Below are positions 22,628 to 35,561 of a stretch of DNA of 64,000 nucleotides, one piece after another; position 1 is the stretch's first letter; each line of letters opens with the position of its first letter. The notes under the pieces were generated by a model. That model was not told the DNA's origin and did no database searches. It worked only from the letters and a program-made list of their open reading frames with translations. Made by a program: the position numbers and the translations under genes. The DNA comes from Pomacea canaliculata. Taxonomy: Eukaryota; Mollusca; Gastropoda; Architaenioglossa; Ampullariidae. Where the stretch lies: positions 11,768,758 through 11,832,757 of the forward strand of contig NC_037600.1 of assembly GCF_003073045.1 (NCBI RefSeq). The letters run 5' to 3'.

Positions 22628-25600
22628 CTAAGGTTTAGGTCTTGCAAATGCCTGGGAAGGTGAAACATCAGGTCGAGGTGGTGGAAGTCTTGTTGGAGGA
22701 CCTGGTCTTCGTTCTATGCCTTTTGGCTCTTTTTGTAAACTTCTTGAAGATAAACCATTGCTTCCACTGACAGGCTTGTGACCTTGATTTTTTCCATCTG
22801 TGACTGAGCTGCCATTTAGTTTCTGTATCATGCTGGTCACATCAGATTCCCTTGCAGGCAAAGAAAGGGGAGGATACCTCTCTTTTACCTGAGCTGATGA
22901 CCCGTCTTTATGATTACTTCCCTTGTTTAACTGGGACACTGACACACACCCAGAAGAAACCTGTGCCTGTAACTTGACAGTAGGACTGCAAATGAAAGCA
23001 TTACTGTTACTGTTCCCATGAATGACTGTAGTGACAGACGACGATGGAGGAGGTACACGAGGTGGAGGCCTGGCTGGTGGGGGTGTCCATGCTCTAGTCC
23101 CTCTAATGTCTGTTATTTCTTTGTCTGGTAACACTTTTCGGCTGGTTTCAGGTGACACAGGTGTGGAGTGGGATTTCTGTTTAAAATCGTGGTGTTAAAC
23201 AATTAAATGTAAAAGACTTAACACATTCCTACATTTCACACAGGCTTTAGTTTATGATACCACATTTCTGTATGTTTACACATGATTATGCATGTGCATG
23301 AGAGTGCACACATACATATGAATGCATATACTCATATATATTTATGTACTATTATTTACAATAGAGAGATAAATATTTTAAACACTCTGCAACCACTGTG
23401 AAAGGATTCCTATTAGGATGTAAAGGTGAAAAACATATCAATTAGAAAAGGCAATTTTTGACAAATTATATAGCTTTAAAATGCAAAAATATTATGTGAT
23501 GAAAGCAAAAACAACAATAGTTGCTTTAAAATTTGCTGATATATTAGGATAAAATAATAAGTATTTTTGTGCATTTGTGCAAAAGCATGGGTATTAAATA
23601 CAAAATGAGTGGATCTTTAATGACACTCAAATTTAGGGTCAAAGAAAGAAAACAGTGTGTAATAAATAACATTAACAGTACAAAAGAAGTAATAGTTACA
23701 TCAGGGGAAAAAAGGTAACAATAATGCTTTACTGACCAAAACTGGTTGTGGTTTTCTAAATCTGTCAGATTCTTCAATACCATAGCCGGTGATATAAGAC
23801 ACCACCTGCAAATAATTCATGTGATGCTTTTCAATATTCGTTTCTCAGAGATAACACTCAAACAGGTAATGAGAATTTTTGAATGGTTAGTGGGTTCTAA
23901 ATGGAAGTTTCTCTAGCTGGTATGCACTGACTTACATCAAAAGCCACATGCCATCTACCATTTCATGTCAAACCCTGACAACAACGTGTGTCAAAAAGTA
24001 AGACACATATCACAAAAGACAAATAAGACAAAAAACAAGCAACATGGACTGAGGTCCTGTCAGACACATCAACCTCTGCAAATTTAAAAAAGGTTCAAAC
24101 TAAGTCTAAAAATTAAAATAAAATGAAATTGTTAGACTTTCGGTGAGAAAACAAATAAATGTTTCATAAGTATTTAAAAAACATAGACAATGTGGTCCTT
24201 ACAACAATGCATAAGGCTTTTCCTTTCTAAACCTATAAATAAATCTTACCAATATAGCAAAATTTTATAAAATCTTTGTTTTGCACTTAACTAGTCAAAT
24301 CTACTTCATTTTTTCCCATTACAGAAAGGATTTGTCAAAATATGATTTAGACCATTGACAGCACATGAAACAACTCAAGGGATTTCTAAAATCAATATGG
24401 TAATATTGACTGTTTAATCAAATCTCTAATTAGTCTCTACCTTAGACTGCGGCAGAAACTGTTTCTTTTCCAAATTATCAACAAGACTTTTGGCTGGTCT
24501 GAATATGCATGTCTCCAGGGGCAAAGTAATAAGATCGCCTTCAGCAATCTACCAAGATATAAAAATACAAAACTATTAAATAAACTATGCTCCAGAATAA
24601 TTACTGCTTTTATATCTACAGATACACTTTAAAGCCTTAATGTTTATTAAGCTACTTCCTTAATGACATAAGCAAGGCATTTAGTTTCACAAAGAATCAT
24701 TTTAATTGCATACATTACATGAAAATTTATAAGGCAAATAAAGCAATGGGAGTAAACTGACTAAAATATTAACAAACAGCACTAAAATAATTAATCAAAA
24801 TTTATGAAGCAATAAGTGATAAACCTTTTTCATAGTAAAAGCATACCTTTCTACTGGCATTCTGTAGCCTTATTTTCTCCAGAGTATTCTGGTTTTGCTG
24901 AACCTGTTTTTTTTCCAAATTAGAAGGAGAAAAGTTTAAACCTTAAAATTAACATAAATTTTTACAAATTTTGTAGTTGCGGAATCTATATTTCTCTCTC
25001 CCTCCCTCTTTCTTACACACACATGCATAAACATACATAATTATGCACATGAACATAAAAAACAGACTGAGAGAAGCTTCATTCTTTCTCATTTTATCAG
25101 TTATTTTAAATGCTTTCACCTGTTCTACTGTTAACTTGACAGGCATGCCTAGCTGACGGTAGTCGATGAATTCTCCATTTCTAATATTTAGTTTAGCTTG
25201 TGCAAAATCTTGCTGTGCATTCTCTAGCCTAAAAGAAAACAATCAAGAACCAGTTCTTACAAAAAAGGCATACATAAAGTAATCCTCTCACTGTAATAAA
25301 TCAACTTATTTATCATTTTACAGATGACTTTCTCAAGATAATTTGTAATATATATATTACATATTTATATAATACTGGAAAAAGTTACACTTTCAATGAC
25401 TAACATCAGAAAGATGATCATGATGTTAGGATAAGGTCTTTTGCTTAATTGCAAGAGATAAAAAAAAAGAGTTAATCAGTAAATATCTAGAAGAGAAATA
25501 ACTCTTATTAACAATCATCATCCTCCTTTTTAGGCTTACCTTCCAAGAAAATATTCTGTAATGGCACGTTGGAAATATGCTACAGCCAAATAGGGATCTC

Positions 25601-26337
25601 TTTGGACACACTGATTCAGATTCTGTGAAAAAAAAAGTTCACTGTTTATTATTATTTACAAAATATTATATATATATGATGAACTCCTGCATGATTAGCA
25701 TATATGACAGATATCAAGATGTACATGTGCCACATTTATGCCATAAATTTAAGTTCATTAAAGTGAAATATGCGAGCATATGTTTATATCAATGGTTCCA
25801 ACCCTGGAAAGGGACACCCAGAACCAAGTCCGATGGCGTGGTGTAGTTGCAGCCCTATGCTCCACTGGGGGTGATTAGGAACAAGAAGAATGTTTACATC
25901 AATGTGTATTAATCCTGATACAATTTAGCTATAGGTCTCCCATTTGCACTAATATCTATGCCCACTAGTCTGATCAGATTAAACAAGGTGGATCGATCTC
26001 TACAATCTCTATAGGTTTTTCTTCAACCTGTCCTTTTAATGTCCCCTTTCCATTTTAATTCTTTTTCCTTTCTACAAATAAATCTACTTATGCATGTTTT
26101 ATAAATCATTGACATGTAAAAGATACTGATTTGCATCCTCCATTCTGTGAGTACCTCTAAGGCTGCTGCGTAGTTTTTAGATAGGAGATCAACAGTGGCC
26201 AAGTTGAATGATATCTTTGCAGAGTGGTCGTGGATTTCACGAAACTGCTCTCTCGCCTCCTCTAGGCGGTTGTCATCGAAAGCTTCGACTGCTTTCTGCC
26301 ACACGGACACAATCTTCGGGCTCACTTTGCTGGCCAT
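22628..26337 (-). CDS. NCF2-like: p67phox/NOXA1-like NADPH oxidase activator, short form
   Basis: Seven exons join in phase: 26337-26155, 25622-25540, 25228-25120, 24903-24847, 24548-24441, 23805-23737 and 23176-22628, giving 385 residues. The ATG at 26337 starts MASKVSP. Residues 1-125 match the N-terminal TPR domain of p67phox, including LAVAYFQR in TPR2 and the FIDYRQLG segment (human LIDYKILG). Exon 5 (LITLPLETCIFRPAKSLVDN) and exon 6 match the activation region that follows the TPRs. The rest is Pro/Ser-rich with PxxP motifs near both ends. Known members bind Rac-GTP through the TPRs and switch on NOX enzymes at membranes. Human p67phox has 526 residues with two SH3 domains and a PB1; none is seen here. 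About 32 residues matching the last TPR helices also lack an exon between exons 3 and 4. Confidence 0.85.
25788..25895. repeat. Possible dispersed repeat in intron 1
   Basis: A GC-richer block in AT-rich intron sequence, with a core like CCCTATGCTCC then ACTGGGGGTGA. Only composition and an abrupt boundary support it, and there is no second copy in this window. Confidence 0.25.
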
Positions 26338-27974
26338 TTTATTTTCACCGTTCACTTTACTTAAAATAAATCACAAGCTTGTTCATCTTTGCGGTATTCG
26401 ATCGCACCAGTTAAACTATCAAGGAAAGTAAACATTGTCTTTTTGGGGGCGTTCTACCCACACACTCGCGCGCACCCCATCACCGGAAGTAAGGAAAATC
26501 CCATCACGTGGTGCGTATGATGTCATTCATTCAAGACCTACTATCCGTGAGTCTTTTAATCGGGAATACCCGGTGAGACAATGTATACATTGCGTTGTGG
26601 TCTGCAGACCTATAGAAAAAAGTTCGTAAACGGCCTATAATCATGATTTCAGTTAACTAGAGCAACATATACTAATGATCTGATGCTTTGTTCTCTTTAT
26701 TAACTATATCATAACCAATACATCCAATGCCGATATTCGTTTACACCGAAAGATTCGCATCTGTTCGATCGAGCGTTTTCTGCTCTGCCGCCATTTACAA
26801 GAGAAGCAGTTTATAGTGTCTCTGCCTCTAGAAATACAACTACACAGCCCGCAGACATATCACTCACAGGATGAGACCACGAACTTGTATTGGAACGGTT
26901 CCTTGTTTACACCCGACATCAAGCGTCTACGCGTTTTGAGAGTGTTGGCTTGGACCTACCCAGCAAACATGCAAGATTCTGCCAAGCTTTATGCTTTAGC
27001 TATACTGCGATCATAAGACTTCAGCCTCCTGTAAGATGGGTAACTGATCGAAGGATGGATAAAACACTCTTATTAAACATTTTCTAGACATCCCGTTATG
27101 ATATGACATGCTAATATCAGTAATAATTAAAGACACTCAAGAAAAATTCTTAACAGCTTTTTAACCGTGATATTCCAGGGAACAATATGGAAACAATTAT
27201 TTGACTTCACTGAATTTTGTTAGTTTAGACACGGAAAAATGGCAAAGCTACCAGCTATGGTTTGGTCATTTCATCCTCTCATTGAATAAATGCAGTTTTG
27301 TTCGTTCTTAGTCGTTTGACTACATGAATTGAGCAAGGAAGTCAAATTATTGTAAGTGCGACCTCACTGTGCAGTTGTACAAGCTGTTCAGTATTACATT
27401 GAATTGCATTCCTTTATACATGGTCAGAACAGGCCCCTTTCTCGATGATTTGTCTAACGACTTGACACAAAATAACGACCTATAGGACCATGTAACGTGT
27501 CGCTGGATAAAATAAAGCGAAATAATCTGTATAAATATCAACTCCCCGATGCCCGTGACAGTGTTGCAAGCAAACAGTTCTAGACATGTCGGGGTGAGAA
27601 ATCTCTCTTGAGGTGTAAGTTTAGTACCTTAGAGTCCTTGTAATGTGATGAGTGCCTGTTAATCCACACGCGCGCGCACACACACACACACGTCCAACTG
27701 CATGAGGCGATATGTATAATTATTTGTAGCCGCACTTGCTGTGTATGCATATACACAAATCAAGAACTGTTGACAAGTATTTTATCTTGCGGCACAGACA
27801 AGCGATAATCTAAGAAACAAAAATTATCTTAAACCATAGACGCCTCCACTTGGAGATAGATGAATCAACACAAATCAGTGCTGCCTCTTGAGGACGAGCG
27901 ATCCAACCTTCTCTATCATGAAGGCTGCCTCTTGGGGCCACACGTCATACACAAAATAATGCTGCCTCTAGGAC

Positions 27975-28135
27975 CCCGGTTTTCAAACTTTTCCAGACGA
28001 GTACCACTTTCGAAAATACGAATTGACCGAGTACCGAGTATCGCCTCCCAACCCTACTCCCTGCGAATATATACACTAGTCTAGGACTTAATCATGGTGC
28101 TCGCGTACCACCCGTCATACAGTTTGAAAATCGGG
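27975..28135. mobile_element. hAT-type miniature element
   Basis: The ends CCCGGTTTTCAAACT and AGTTTGAAAATCGGG are inverted repeats (14 of 15 match), and the 161-bp body has no coding potential. The TTTTCAAA core is typical of hAT termini. No clear target duplication was identified. Confidence 0.6.
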
Positions 28136-31100
28136 ACTGTGGGCCTCCTAGGACATAGGGAACAAGCGACCCACCCTTCTACTTCTTGTCTTGTTACTCT
28201 TGGTTAGCAAGTTTTTACCTTTGATGTTAGTGGCCCCTAGCCAGTTACTAGGACCAAATATTCCATGGCATGTATCAGGCCCAAGACTCCGTGGCATTAG
28301 CCAGGCCCAAACACTCACGGCCATCTTCCATAGCCCGTCTCCCGGCCCCTTAGACAGTTACAATAAAAACAAATTACTAATGAATATCTATATCTTTAAA
28401 AGAATACATGAGAAAGTCAACATACAAAAAAATTCGAAATAACAACAACAAAATGAACATCGCACCTTTCCAGCGTTCATCCACTTGCCGTGTTTCACTG
28501 GGAAGGGAAGCACTGAGCGGCGAGAGTTAATTATATCCTTTCCCACTTTCTTAAAATAAAAACAACCTGTTAGTCATGCGACAGGTACGACTTGGTCTTC
28601 CACACTGTTTAACCTCATGTCACCCCTATGTGACACCATCCATCTAAGTCTCTCGCTTACTTTTTTCTACCTGGTTATTTCTATTTTTGTCTTTCATTGT
28701 TTCTCTCCCTCTCCTTCTTCTTCTCCTCGACTTTTCCTCTGTTATCTCTTTCTTCATTTTCTTTTTAACTCATCTTCCAGTGTGTGTGTGTGAGGGAGAG
28801 CGTGCGTGAGCGCAAGCGTACCCTTCTTCAATCGTCTGCTCATCTCTGCTGTTTTCAAAGTCAAGTAATATATGCAAAGCCTTTAGAACATCCGTTGTCA
28901 TCAACATGTGCGATGACCACGCATGCGTCGATCGCTCCTTGTGTGGATGACTCGTTTACAAACCTTGCTTATTAACGCATGACTGGTGATTCGTCACTTC
29001 TGTGTCGGTGACAGATGTTTCGCCGCTGATGGGATTGCTGTTTACGAGTTCCTGCCCTGCTAACAACAATTTGCATGTCATTTTGTTGCTATTGTTGTTT
29101 TATTTTCTTTCTTTCTTTTAATCGTTTTTTCTACTCATTTTCATAAGAATCTCCGTAGATAACTTGCGCTACGACCAAACTGATGTCTGTAAAATGTTTC
29201 TTACTCTAAAAACCTTGACCATTGCCAAGGAAAACAAAAAAATTATTTTCCAAGAAATAATTAATTTACAATTATTATTGTTTCATGGTTTTCAATTTTA
29301 CCCCAGCGTATTCCTTTTCCAGTTAAAACTACTCACGATATTTCTTTCGAAACGGCTTTGAAATGTAAACTGTAATGACTAATCTTTAGGTTTCTTTTTA
29401 TATTGCAATCATGATGTGTGCGTGTGAGTGTGTTTGCGGGGGATAACCGACGATGCCGTAAAACTACTTTCGTGACCGAGATGCTTGATATTCTGCAAGA
29501 CTGTGAAACAATTTCGGACAGAAGACTTATCGCTATGGTATGTACTAGTTCCCTAAAGTCACCAAATGTCTGCATGTGAAATCATTGCCACCACATTCGT
29601 TTGCATCACGTGCGCCAACGACTTTCGCGTGCCAGCGCTCTCGAGGGGGCAGGCCCCTCCCCGGTCCCCCCATGAACATCACCTAAAAGACTCGGCGCAG
29701 GAGCAGGCACAGCCTTCGCCCTCTCGTGTTTTGGCCTGTCCATAATTATGGATGCGCGTGTCCGCAAACATTAGATCCCCCCGTGCGACCAGCCACGCGG
29801 CGACAGGCCCAATGCGCATGCGTGCGATGACCTGTTGTGGTAGAGTGGACCGCGATTTTACTGCTGCCTCCACAAATTTTCTGTCACTGATCGTTCATTT
29901 CCGGGGCATCGGGGAACGAGTCTCGGGGGTAATTCGGTGGTAAAGGCCAGACAATCTTACCAAGTCCAGTGTAAGAAGAGAAAAGAAAAAAAAAATGGGC
30001 TGGCATCGGAACGTTCGGATCTTTAGTTTCTGATAATTCGAAATTACCTAAATGGGGGAAGTGGGGAGGGGAACAGTTATTAACTTCATAGCTTAGTGGT
30101 TAAATTGAATCACCTTTCATCATGTCTCTGGATGCAACACGAGTTAAAACAAACATCAGCAAGTCAAACAATATGCTAAAAATGTGGATAATAATGATAA
30201 AATGCGTGTTTCAGGATGGAATGGTACTTATTAAAATAGGTGCGGGTTCGGTGCACGCTTAAACGCTTCACGAATCTCTGAATGTTAGTAAGGGAAAGCC
30301 AGAAGGCCAAATATGTTTTAGTCGGTTGTGAACAGAAATGCATGGGGTACAATTGTAAATATTCTCTGTGACATGTTTTGCAGCTAACCCCAAATACAAA
30401 GATCGATCTCGTGACATGTGGAGCCAAACATGTTTTTTCAATCTCAACGCATTCTGCAATGCATAAACAATAACAAGAGGAAGAAATTGTGCACCCAATC
30501 GGAAATGGTCTTCTACGCATTTTCTGGGCTCCGTTCAAGACATTTACATATCGTATGATTTTTCTCGAAGACATTTAAAGAACTGCTAGAGACCAAGATA
30601 TTTCTTGCCCAGACTTTGAGTGTATCTCTTCGAAAGAAATGGAAAAATGGTGAATGTCGACAATCATCTCGAAAAAATCACAGATGTCTAAGGATGCGCC
30701 TAATTAACAAATGGTCACAGCTGTTTCATTAGCTGTAGCTTTCACCACGTGAACGTATCCATATACATTCGTGACGTCATGGATTTGATGTCTTTCTCTG
30801 CATGTTGATGTTGGTAGGAAGGGAGTGAGCGTTCTTCACTCACACTTCCAGGATAAATATCTCTTGTCCTGAGCCAGGTTTTGAACAGTTAAAAAAAAAC
30901 CGCTCTAGTAGGTCTGTAAAAGTCCCGACTGCCAAGCCCAGGCTGGCTGTGCAAAGTGTGAATGCCCTTCACCCGGTAGTTGAACGCTCTGGAACTGTAA
31001 CGAATATGAAAACTTCGATCATTTTGTAAAATCAGCTGTGATTGGTCTGGAATGAACGGTCTTCCTAAGTAACTGTTCCCTTCACTCACCCCCTCCCTTC

Positions 31101-31807
31101 TCCAACCAGCATCGCATCACTATCGCAAGGATGAGCATATATATACATGTGTGTGTAGGAGTGGAATCAGAAAGGGGTAACGGAAATAAGCGCTCTCTAG
31201 TCTGACTACATATGATGCAGTTGTCTGACTTTGTGCATGATAGATGACAGGTTGTTGTCGAAGTGTTTATCTTAGCGAGTTCGCAGAAGAAAACATTTTC
31301 GAAGTCAACTCTTAGTCTGAAACGTGCCTTGTAAGGTTGGTTCTACCAAGAGACAGATTTATTCCACTCGCTTGGCTTCACTACATTTGGTGAGTATGGC
31401 AGTTAAAAGTGATATTGTTCAGTCTCGTAATATGCTCCAGAATTAAGACAAAATATAACAAGTATTTGCAAGTAGCACAGACGAAATGGGTACACTCTTT
31501 ACAAGCAATAAAATATGTCCACACGTATTTTAAAGTTCATGCAGTACAACCACGTTTCGGTGAGCGACTGATCCCATGCATGTACACACTATGATGTTCA
31601 CAGACCTATGAACTCGCCTAACGATTCTTCCATCGCTCAGAAACGTATTAGATGTACTAGAGAGGCTGAGAAAGTATCTCCCTCGTCAAATGAATTGTGA
31701 CTGGACCTATTAAATCCACTTCCACTGCACAAGATCAGATTTTTAATACTCGTTTTTCAAGAATTTCATTCCGTCAACAACGATTGATACAGTAATTTCT
31801 TTTCGGG

Positions 31808-31833
31808 TTTTTTTTTTTTTTTTTTTTTTTTTT
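31808..31833. repeat. poly(T) run
   Basis: About 26 T in a row, just upstream of the MSP-like start codon. Confidence 0.8.
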
Positions 31834-31938
31834 CATTGAGATGTTGTTTAGAACTTTTTAAGTCTTAATCGTGGGTGACACATGTTGGGTTTGAGAAACA
31901 CCAGCTTCATCAAAATATCGTTCAAACTCAGCATCACC

Positions 31939-33586
31939 ATGGCAACAGCACGAATGCAGAGGACAGTGGCAACAAGACTGATGCTACTCCTGGCGATAGT
32001 CGCCTGCAAGCTGGGCGTGGATGCCAAGGTGGACTATGTGTGCACCTTCGGACCAATGCTTTCAACGCAAGGCAAGTTCATACTAGTCATCTTCTCTCCA
32101 CCCTTTTAAAGATCCCAAACACTTATTACTTTACTAACATACTCATTCCTATACATCTTTTCCAAGCCAGTTTTAATACTCTTTAATCATTGTTGTCGTT
32201 TCTTATTTATCGTCCTTGACTATATTTCCAATTGTTTTTAAAAAGGTACGGACTCTGTACCTCTGAGTTTAAATACATCTACAACCCCTTCTGTAGACGT
32301 TTCTGTAGACTTCTACATTATAAGCTGACCCTTCGGTCTGCCACTGTTTCCAGTTCCATTCCGTAGATAATCCCGAGGTAGCTTATTTACTACCAAAGAC
32401 AATCTCTTTATTATTAGTGCCTCATGATCGGGGCCTCAGGCGACAGTCGTACATTTTCTGTTTTTATCTTACCATGGAGGGTTCCGAATAATATAGGAGT
32501 ATGATATCTTTTACATAGCACATTTTTGGGGATGCATGTGTGTGGGTGTAGCAACTGTGAACAGTTCCACGAAGAAAAAAAAAGAAGAGACACTAGCTTG
32601 TTATTGTTGCACAGGTCCTGATGGCACTCTACTGCACTTCTGCTCCACGGGCATGCAGCCACCATTCGTGACTCGCGGCCATTACATCGTGGCCACTGAC
32701 AGCGCCAACCCGGGCAGGTGCTTCGAGTGCGTGTGCGAGGATGACATCGGCATGGCGTGCTGCGAGAGGCCGTGAGTTGTGAACTACAGTTTTCTCATGA
32801 TACAATCCACGTTTTGCTCTATGGCCTGCATCCACTAAGTGTTTGCGGAACTCCCATCCAAAGACCTGCACATGGGAGTTGAGAAATAACGGTTACGACG
32901 ACGACGACGACGATCATGACAACTATGATGAAGACAATGACGATGACAACGACGAAAATGGTAATTCTTTTAGAAATAATACAATCGGGTTTGTGCCATC
33001 TGTCTGAACAATTAACGAGGTAAGTATCACCAAGGATATTATAGGATATCAGTTCGTGGTATCACGGTTAATAATTTTCATATTCAAGCGACATCTGGAA
33101 AATTGTCAATCTTTCTTAAACGGAAAGCATTTCCTTGGAGCAAAGCACCGTCTACTACTGCTATAATAATAATAACAATGATTTAAATGAATCATTTCTG
33201 GTGTAGTTCCATCAGGCGTACATGCATTGTTACTTCTACGATGCTGCCTGAATTCAGGCCAAATTAAGAGGACATAGGTCATCGACTGTATCCCTGACTA
33301 CAAAACATCTCAACTAGCCTTGCTCAAGATGCGAGAAGTGTTTGTGCTTGTTTCCTTTTTTTTTTTTTTTCACCCACTCGGTAGGACAAGGGGAAGTAAG
33401 TACTGTTTATCCGTGTTAATGCAGTTAATGACATATTTTCGTCTATATTATTTTGCAGGTGCCCGTCAAATTAACAGCCCCCAGGACTGCACAAGGCGAC
33501 AAAACATGCTCACACACGCAATCACTGGAATAAACTTGACATGGTTTTGTATTTCTACTGTGTACATTAAATGGTTTGTTTTCTGA
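31939..33586 (+). CDS. Beta-microseminoprotein-like secreted Cys-rich protein
   Basis: Exon 1 (31939-32071) starts at an ATG in a CACCATGG context, the best of three in-frame ATGs, and encodes a signal peptide (MLLLAIVACKLGVDA) then KVDYVC. It ends in AAG/GCAAGT, a GC-type donor. Exon 2 (32615-32771) joins in phase and adds HFC, then CFECVC and ACC. This matches beta-microseminoprotein: a Cys, a second after about 18 residues, then CxxCxC and a CC pair. Exon 2 ends at GTGAGT. A third exon is uncertain. An acceptor at 33477 continues in frame (PPQDCT) to TGA 33584-33586, giving one more family-like Cys. The stronger acceptor at 33458 would end the protein after five residues (PCPSN). Family members are small secreted proteins; a squid relative is a contact pheromone. 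The role here is unknown. Confidence 0.75.
32892..32955. repeat. (GAC/GAT)n imperfect microsatellite
   Basis: GAC, GAT and AAC triplets in intron 2 of the MSP-like gene. Confidence 0.7.
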
Positions 33587-33973
33587 ATCCCAATGTTTAT
33601 CTTTGACTCATGTATGCGTATGTAAGTGATGTGAGCCCCACTGATATGCATGAAGTTTCTCCAGCACTAATATAACTGAACTGAGCAAGCACAACACATC
33701 TTCTAGACAGAAAACATCTTATCCTAGTCGCTGGTAGATGAGAAAATAGAAAGTGTCGGGCTTCATGAGTGTTATTATTTTCTTTTTTTATACGTAAAAC
33801 ATTTCTTGTGAGCAGGTCTACAGCGACATACGAACTCTTGTGAAACTGGGCCCAAGGTTGTGATGCAAGAGCTTGGCATCTCCTTTCCTTACATAAGTGG
33901 CCATTAATTTTCGGAGTCGAAATTCCTCCTACAGCCACCTTTTATATACAGGAAACGTTCATGAAATTTAGCT

Positions 33974-34960
33974 CTGAAGGGGCTGTCTTGAGATATGGTG
34001 TCCCACAGTGATGGGTCCAATACTTTTTGTGTTGTATACATCCCCTCTGATGTTATGTTACGCCTTGTCATATGTAAGTTATGCTAATAATACAGAGATG
34101 TATCGGTCAGCTCTACTTACTAAACTCTCTGGACTACTGCCATGGACACAGGGATGAATACCTGACGAAGTCCTGGATGCTTCGAAAACAGACTGCAATT
34201 AAATGACAAGACTGAACTGCTGCTTACTTGTCCAAAGAAATTTCTTAATCATCCTTCTCTCCTTCTAGTTTATTGTCTCCTATAAACAACTATTCCTTTC
34301 TCCGTCTCTGTCTGCAGCTTGGGTGTCATTCTCAATCAGTTTTCATCAGTATATTTTTCACATCTGCAGAAATGCTTACCTTGAACATCTTAGGGTTAAT
34401 ACTACTCATCATTATCTTACCATTGATACAACTAAAACTCTAATCTGTGCCTTTGTGCTCTCGAGGATGGATAAGTATCTTTCTGACAGACTTCCCAGGA
34501 TTCAGAATAATGCTGCTCACCTCATCTGCAGAGTATATAGCTATGAATAGATGTCACCTATCACTCGTTCTCTTCACTGGCTGCCAATCATGGATCATAT
34601 AGTCTACAAACTTTCCACTTTGACTTACTGCGCCATTTCTGGCACTAACTCCCATCTATACTCTCACAAATTCTTTACTCATCTTCTTCTTCAGCATGTC
34701 CCACTAAGACAAAGATGTATGGACAGAGGTTTTTCTCCTATGAATCTCATCAACTTGGAATGGATTATCTATCAGCCTTTAACACCGATTCTTTTACCAC
34801 CTTTAAGTCTAAACTTAAGATGCATCTTTTCATAACAGCGACTTCACTTTGACCCTGCCCTGATCATTAGTTTGCATAATGCATGTTTGTAATTTACTTT
34901 GTGTATGTGAGTGTATGTTGTAGAAGTTTGTGTGTCTGTTATATGTGAATATGGGTGCAT
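33974..34960 (+). pseudogene. LINE fragment (CR1/L2/Jockey-type reverse transcriptase)
   Basis: The translation shows YGVPQ then a position where GSVLGP is expected (decayed), followed by segments typical of the RT thumb and C-terminus of CR1/L2-like LINEs: LSRMDKYL, PRIQNNAAHLI, SLHWLPIMDHIVYK and LKSKLKMHLF. Frameshifts and stops interrupt it (for example a stop between about 34548 and 34551), and everything before the RT middle is missing. It is an old 5'-truncated copy in plus orientation. Its tail abuts the hAT-type element at 34988. Confidence 0.75.
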
Positions 34961-34987
34961 GGTTGTTGGTGAATTCAGTCGGTATGT

Positions 34988-35173
34988 CAGCGGTTCTCAA
35001 CCTTTTACTTGTGACGCCCCCCTGACGAACAATGGTACGTCTGCCCCCCTTAGCCAGCAATGTAAGCTAATTTCACTAAAACCGGTAGAAGAAACTTTTT
35101 AAAAATGGCCACCTTCGCGCCCCCCTTGTAAGCACCTTGCGCCCCCCTAGGGGTTAGGGTTTGAGAACCGCGG
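34988..35173. mobile_element. hAT-type miniature element, CAGCGGTTCTCAA family
   Basis: Starts CAGCGGTTCTCAACC and ends GGTTTGAGAACCGCGG, an inverted pair with two differences. The 186-bp interior is rich in GCGCCCCCC and GACGCCCCC and has no coding potential. These termini match the well-known AGCGGTTCTCAACC hAT ends. A degenerate relative is at 50441-50540. No exact 8-bp target duplication was seen. Confidence 0.75.
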
Positions 35174-35560
35174 GTTTAATGGATCTGTATTCCCTTTACT
35201 GTTATTCTTCTTATTATTATTATGAAAGTATTACATGCATGTATGTAGAAAAGTAGATACGTATATACGTGTATGTATGAGTACTTGCTTGGATATAATG
35301 TGCATTTTTGACCAGTAGTCTTCCTGTCCACATCATCATCTTTACACTCGACTTGTCCTTCCATACATCCATCTACAAATAACAAATACTTAAATAAAAG
35401 AGAAACATTTAATAATGCAGGAAAAAGAAAACAATATTATAGATTAACTCGCTGATTATGAATTATATAATTCACAAAGAAAAAGCATGTCCGTGGGTGC
35501 ACGATACTGTAAGAGCTGTTGAATAAAATATTATAATAGATGAGTTAGTCGTGATGTCTC
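35174..35560. other. AT-rich spacer
   Basis: No gene or clear repeat structure; a TTATTATTATTATT run near 35209. Confidence 0.4.
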
Positions 35561-35561
35561 A

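Larger units (their letters stand above)
26338..31938. other. Intergenic region between p67phox-like and MSP-like genes
   Basis: The left edge is the promoter side of the p67phox-like gene. It contains a hAT-type miniature element at 27975-28135, CA/CG repeats at 27666-27692, and a GC-rich island-like patch around 29590-29900 with no recognisable exon. A tRNA-like A-box sequence near 30090 (TAGCTTAGTGGTTAAA) may be a SINE remnant. A TATA-like ATATATACA at about 31138 and a GTGAGT donor at 31390 could belong to a noncoding first exon of the next gene. Confidence 0.45.

Noticed and set aside
26816-27087. Two overlapping plus-strand frames near the p67phox-like promoter
   Set aside because: Shadow-like, no motif, no Kozak or splice support.
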